Assembly (NCBI GenBank): GCA_964511665.1
Contig: CAZEHA010000051.1
Coordinates: 1 to 25,226, forward strand
Source: JAGOEF01 sp964511665
GTDB lineage: Bacteria; Bacteroidota; Bacteroidia; Bacteroidales; ML635J-15
Direction of reading: 5' to 3'
DNA: 25,226 nt
How positions within the stretch are numbered: the stretch's first letter is position 1; the number at the start of each line of letters is the position of its first letter. The translations under genes were made by a program, and so were the position numbers. The notes under the pieces were generated by a model. That model was not told the DNA's origin. It did no database searches and saw only the letters and a program-made list of their open reading frames with translations. This document shows, in pieces, positions 24,652 through 25,226 of this stretch.

Positions 24652-24697
24652 ATCTTCGTTGCTAATCTAAAGGCAATGACGGGCTTTCCCTAACCGT

Positions 24698-24721
24698 GAT
24701 AGCGAACACAGTGAAGCTATC
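24698..24721. repeat. Short hairpin GATAGC...GCTATC
   Basis: 6-bp arms (24698-24703, 24716-24721) around a 12-nt loop. The layout (gcgaa...gtgaagc) echoes the neighbouring GTCATTGCGAG...GAAGCAATC element and may be a degenerate copy. Confidence 0.45.
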
Positions 24722-24760
24722 CATAAATACAGAGTCGAAAAACTACCCCCGTTAAATGCA

Positions 24761-24840
24761 GATTGCTTCGGGTTTTCAACCCCCGCAATGACGTGCTCTA
24801 TAACGTCATTGCGAGGACGAGGAACGAGGACGAAGCAATC
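24761..24840. repeat. Head-to-head copies of a CGTCATTGCGAG...CGAAGCAATC repeat
   Basis: Left arm GATTGCTTCG (24761-24770) ... CGCAATGACG (24784-24793); right arm CGTCATTGCG (24804-24813) ... CGAAGCAATC (24831-24840). The two are inverted copies around TGCTCTATAA. Each arm is one unit of a well-known type of dispersed intergenic repeat. Confidence 0.75.
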
Positions 24841-24897
24841 CACACCCACGAAGACGCCCCTCATTCCACCACCACCTTCCCCCAAAAAACAGTACCT

Positions 24898-24932
24898 GTC
24901 ATGCTGAGTAGCGAAGCGTTAATCGAAGCATG
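24898..24932. repeat. GTCATGCTGAG...GAAGCATG dispersed repeat
   Basis: Begins GTCATGCTGAGTAGCGAAGC and ends CGAAGCATG. The ends CATGCT (24900-24905) and AGCATG (24927-24932) are complementary. It is the sister type of the CATTGCGAG element and a common short intergenic repeat in diverse bacteria (from memory). Confidence 0.65.
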
Positions 24933-25002
24933 AATAGGGACTTGCTCTCCGGTTTTAGCATCTGCCCCTTGCCCCGGGCAATTCAAAATAATCTGCATAT
25001 TC

Positions 25003-25226
25003 TTATTCAATAATTATTTTTCCAAACACCCCGGCCTCCCTCAGCCGTACCAGGTACATCCCCGGCTTCACCCCGCACAGGTCAACCCGGTTCAGGCCCT
25101 GCGCCACATTCACGGCCAGCACCATGCTGCCGTTCGTGGCAAACACCTCCAGCACATCCTCACCCGGTGCTTCCACCCAAAACTCCCCGCTTGCCGGGTT
25201 GGGGTAGCACACCAACTCAAATTTAC
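25003..25226 (-). CDS. T9SS type A sorting domain, 3' end of a secreted protein (partial)
   Basis: The last 74 codons of a gene that continues past the right edge of the window. The reading frame is open to the edge (KFELVCYPNPASGEFWVEAP at the visible start), so the internal TTG at 25215 is not the true start. Visible motifs are YPNPASGEF, VFATNGSMV, LNRVDLCGVKPGMYLVRL and the terminal KIIIE. These match the type A C-terminal domain that directs proteins through the outer membrane by the type IX system, after which it is cleaved. This stretch is clearly more GC-rich (many CCC, CGG, GCC) than the rest of the window. The nature of the cargo cannot be seen. Confidence 0.9.
   Translation of the reverse strand, partial: KFELVCYPNPASGEFWVEAPGEDVLEVFATNGSMVLAVNVAQGLNRVDLCGVKPGMYLVRLREAGVFGKIIIE

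Noticed and set aside
24667..24885. Minus-strand 72-residue open frame
   Set aside because: It runs through the palindromic dispersed repeats, has low-complexity GEGGGG-like sequence and no family features.

Overview
The window is chromosomal DNA from a member of the Bacteroidota, most likely a Bacteroidales/Marinilabiliales-like lineage, though the genus cannot be read from the sequence. Four observations support this. A type IX secretion (T9SS) C-terminal sorting domain is cut by the right edge. Several promoters fit the Bacteroidota TTTG-N(19-21)-TAnnTTTG pattern and genes mostly lack Shine-Dalgarno sequences. There is an ECF sigma / anti-sigma / outer-membrane-barrel operon. Several small lipoproteins belong to Bacteroidota-type families. 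No tRNA, rRNA, CRISPR array, transposase or phage gene was seen.

Layout. 1-2.9 kb: EttA-type ABC-F translation factor, then a lipoprotein. 2.9-4.4 kb (minus): a solitary histidine ammonia-lyase whose cofactor-forming triad reads Ala-Cys-Gly instead of Ala-Ser-Gly. 4.5-7.5 kb (minus): a probable operon of two tandem secreted repeat proteins that I assign to the 7(1) septoil-knot family, followed by an AsmA-like membrane-anchored protein. 7.6-10.6 kb (plus): a 1002-residue fusion of two receiver-like domains with a PEP/pyruvate-kinase-type ATP-grasp domain that lacks the phospho-histidine domain. 10.6-11.45 kb: two full copies and one partial copy of a 371-bp tandem repeat carrying terminator hairpins and the 3' end of the neighbouring barrel gene. 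11.4-13.9 kb (minus): ECF sigma factor, anti-sigma factor and outer-membrane barrel protein. 14.2-15.4 kb (plus): a lipoprotein collinear with the first periplasmic domain of Bacteroidota SecDF but lacking its membrane part. 15.4-18.9 kb (minus): aminotransferase, HD hydrolase and phosphohexomutase, tightly packed behind a good promoter. 19.0-21.5 kb (minus): ychF and hisS. 21.7-22.6 kb (plus): a two-domain lipoprotein. 22.7-24.5 kb (plus): lipA and a lipoate-protein ligase overlapping by 4 nt, pairing lipoyl assembly with lipoate attachment. 24.55-25.0 kb: a gene-free stretch packed with short palindromic repeats. 25.0 kb to the end (minus): the 3' end of a T9SS cargo gene.

Most of the window is housekeeping (translation, lipoylation, sugar phosphate metabolism). 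The less ordinary parts are the knotted-protein pair, the receiver/ATP-grasp fusion, the SecD-derived lipoprotein divergent from an ECF sigma operon with dyad sites between them, the Cys-type ammonia-lyase, and the two repeat-rich intergenic stretches.
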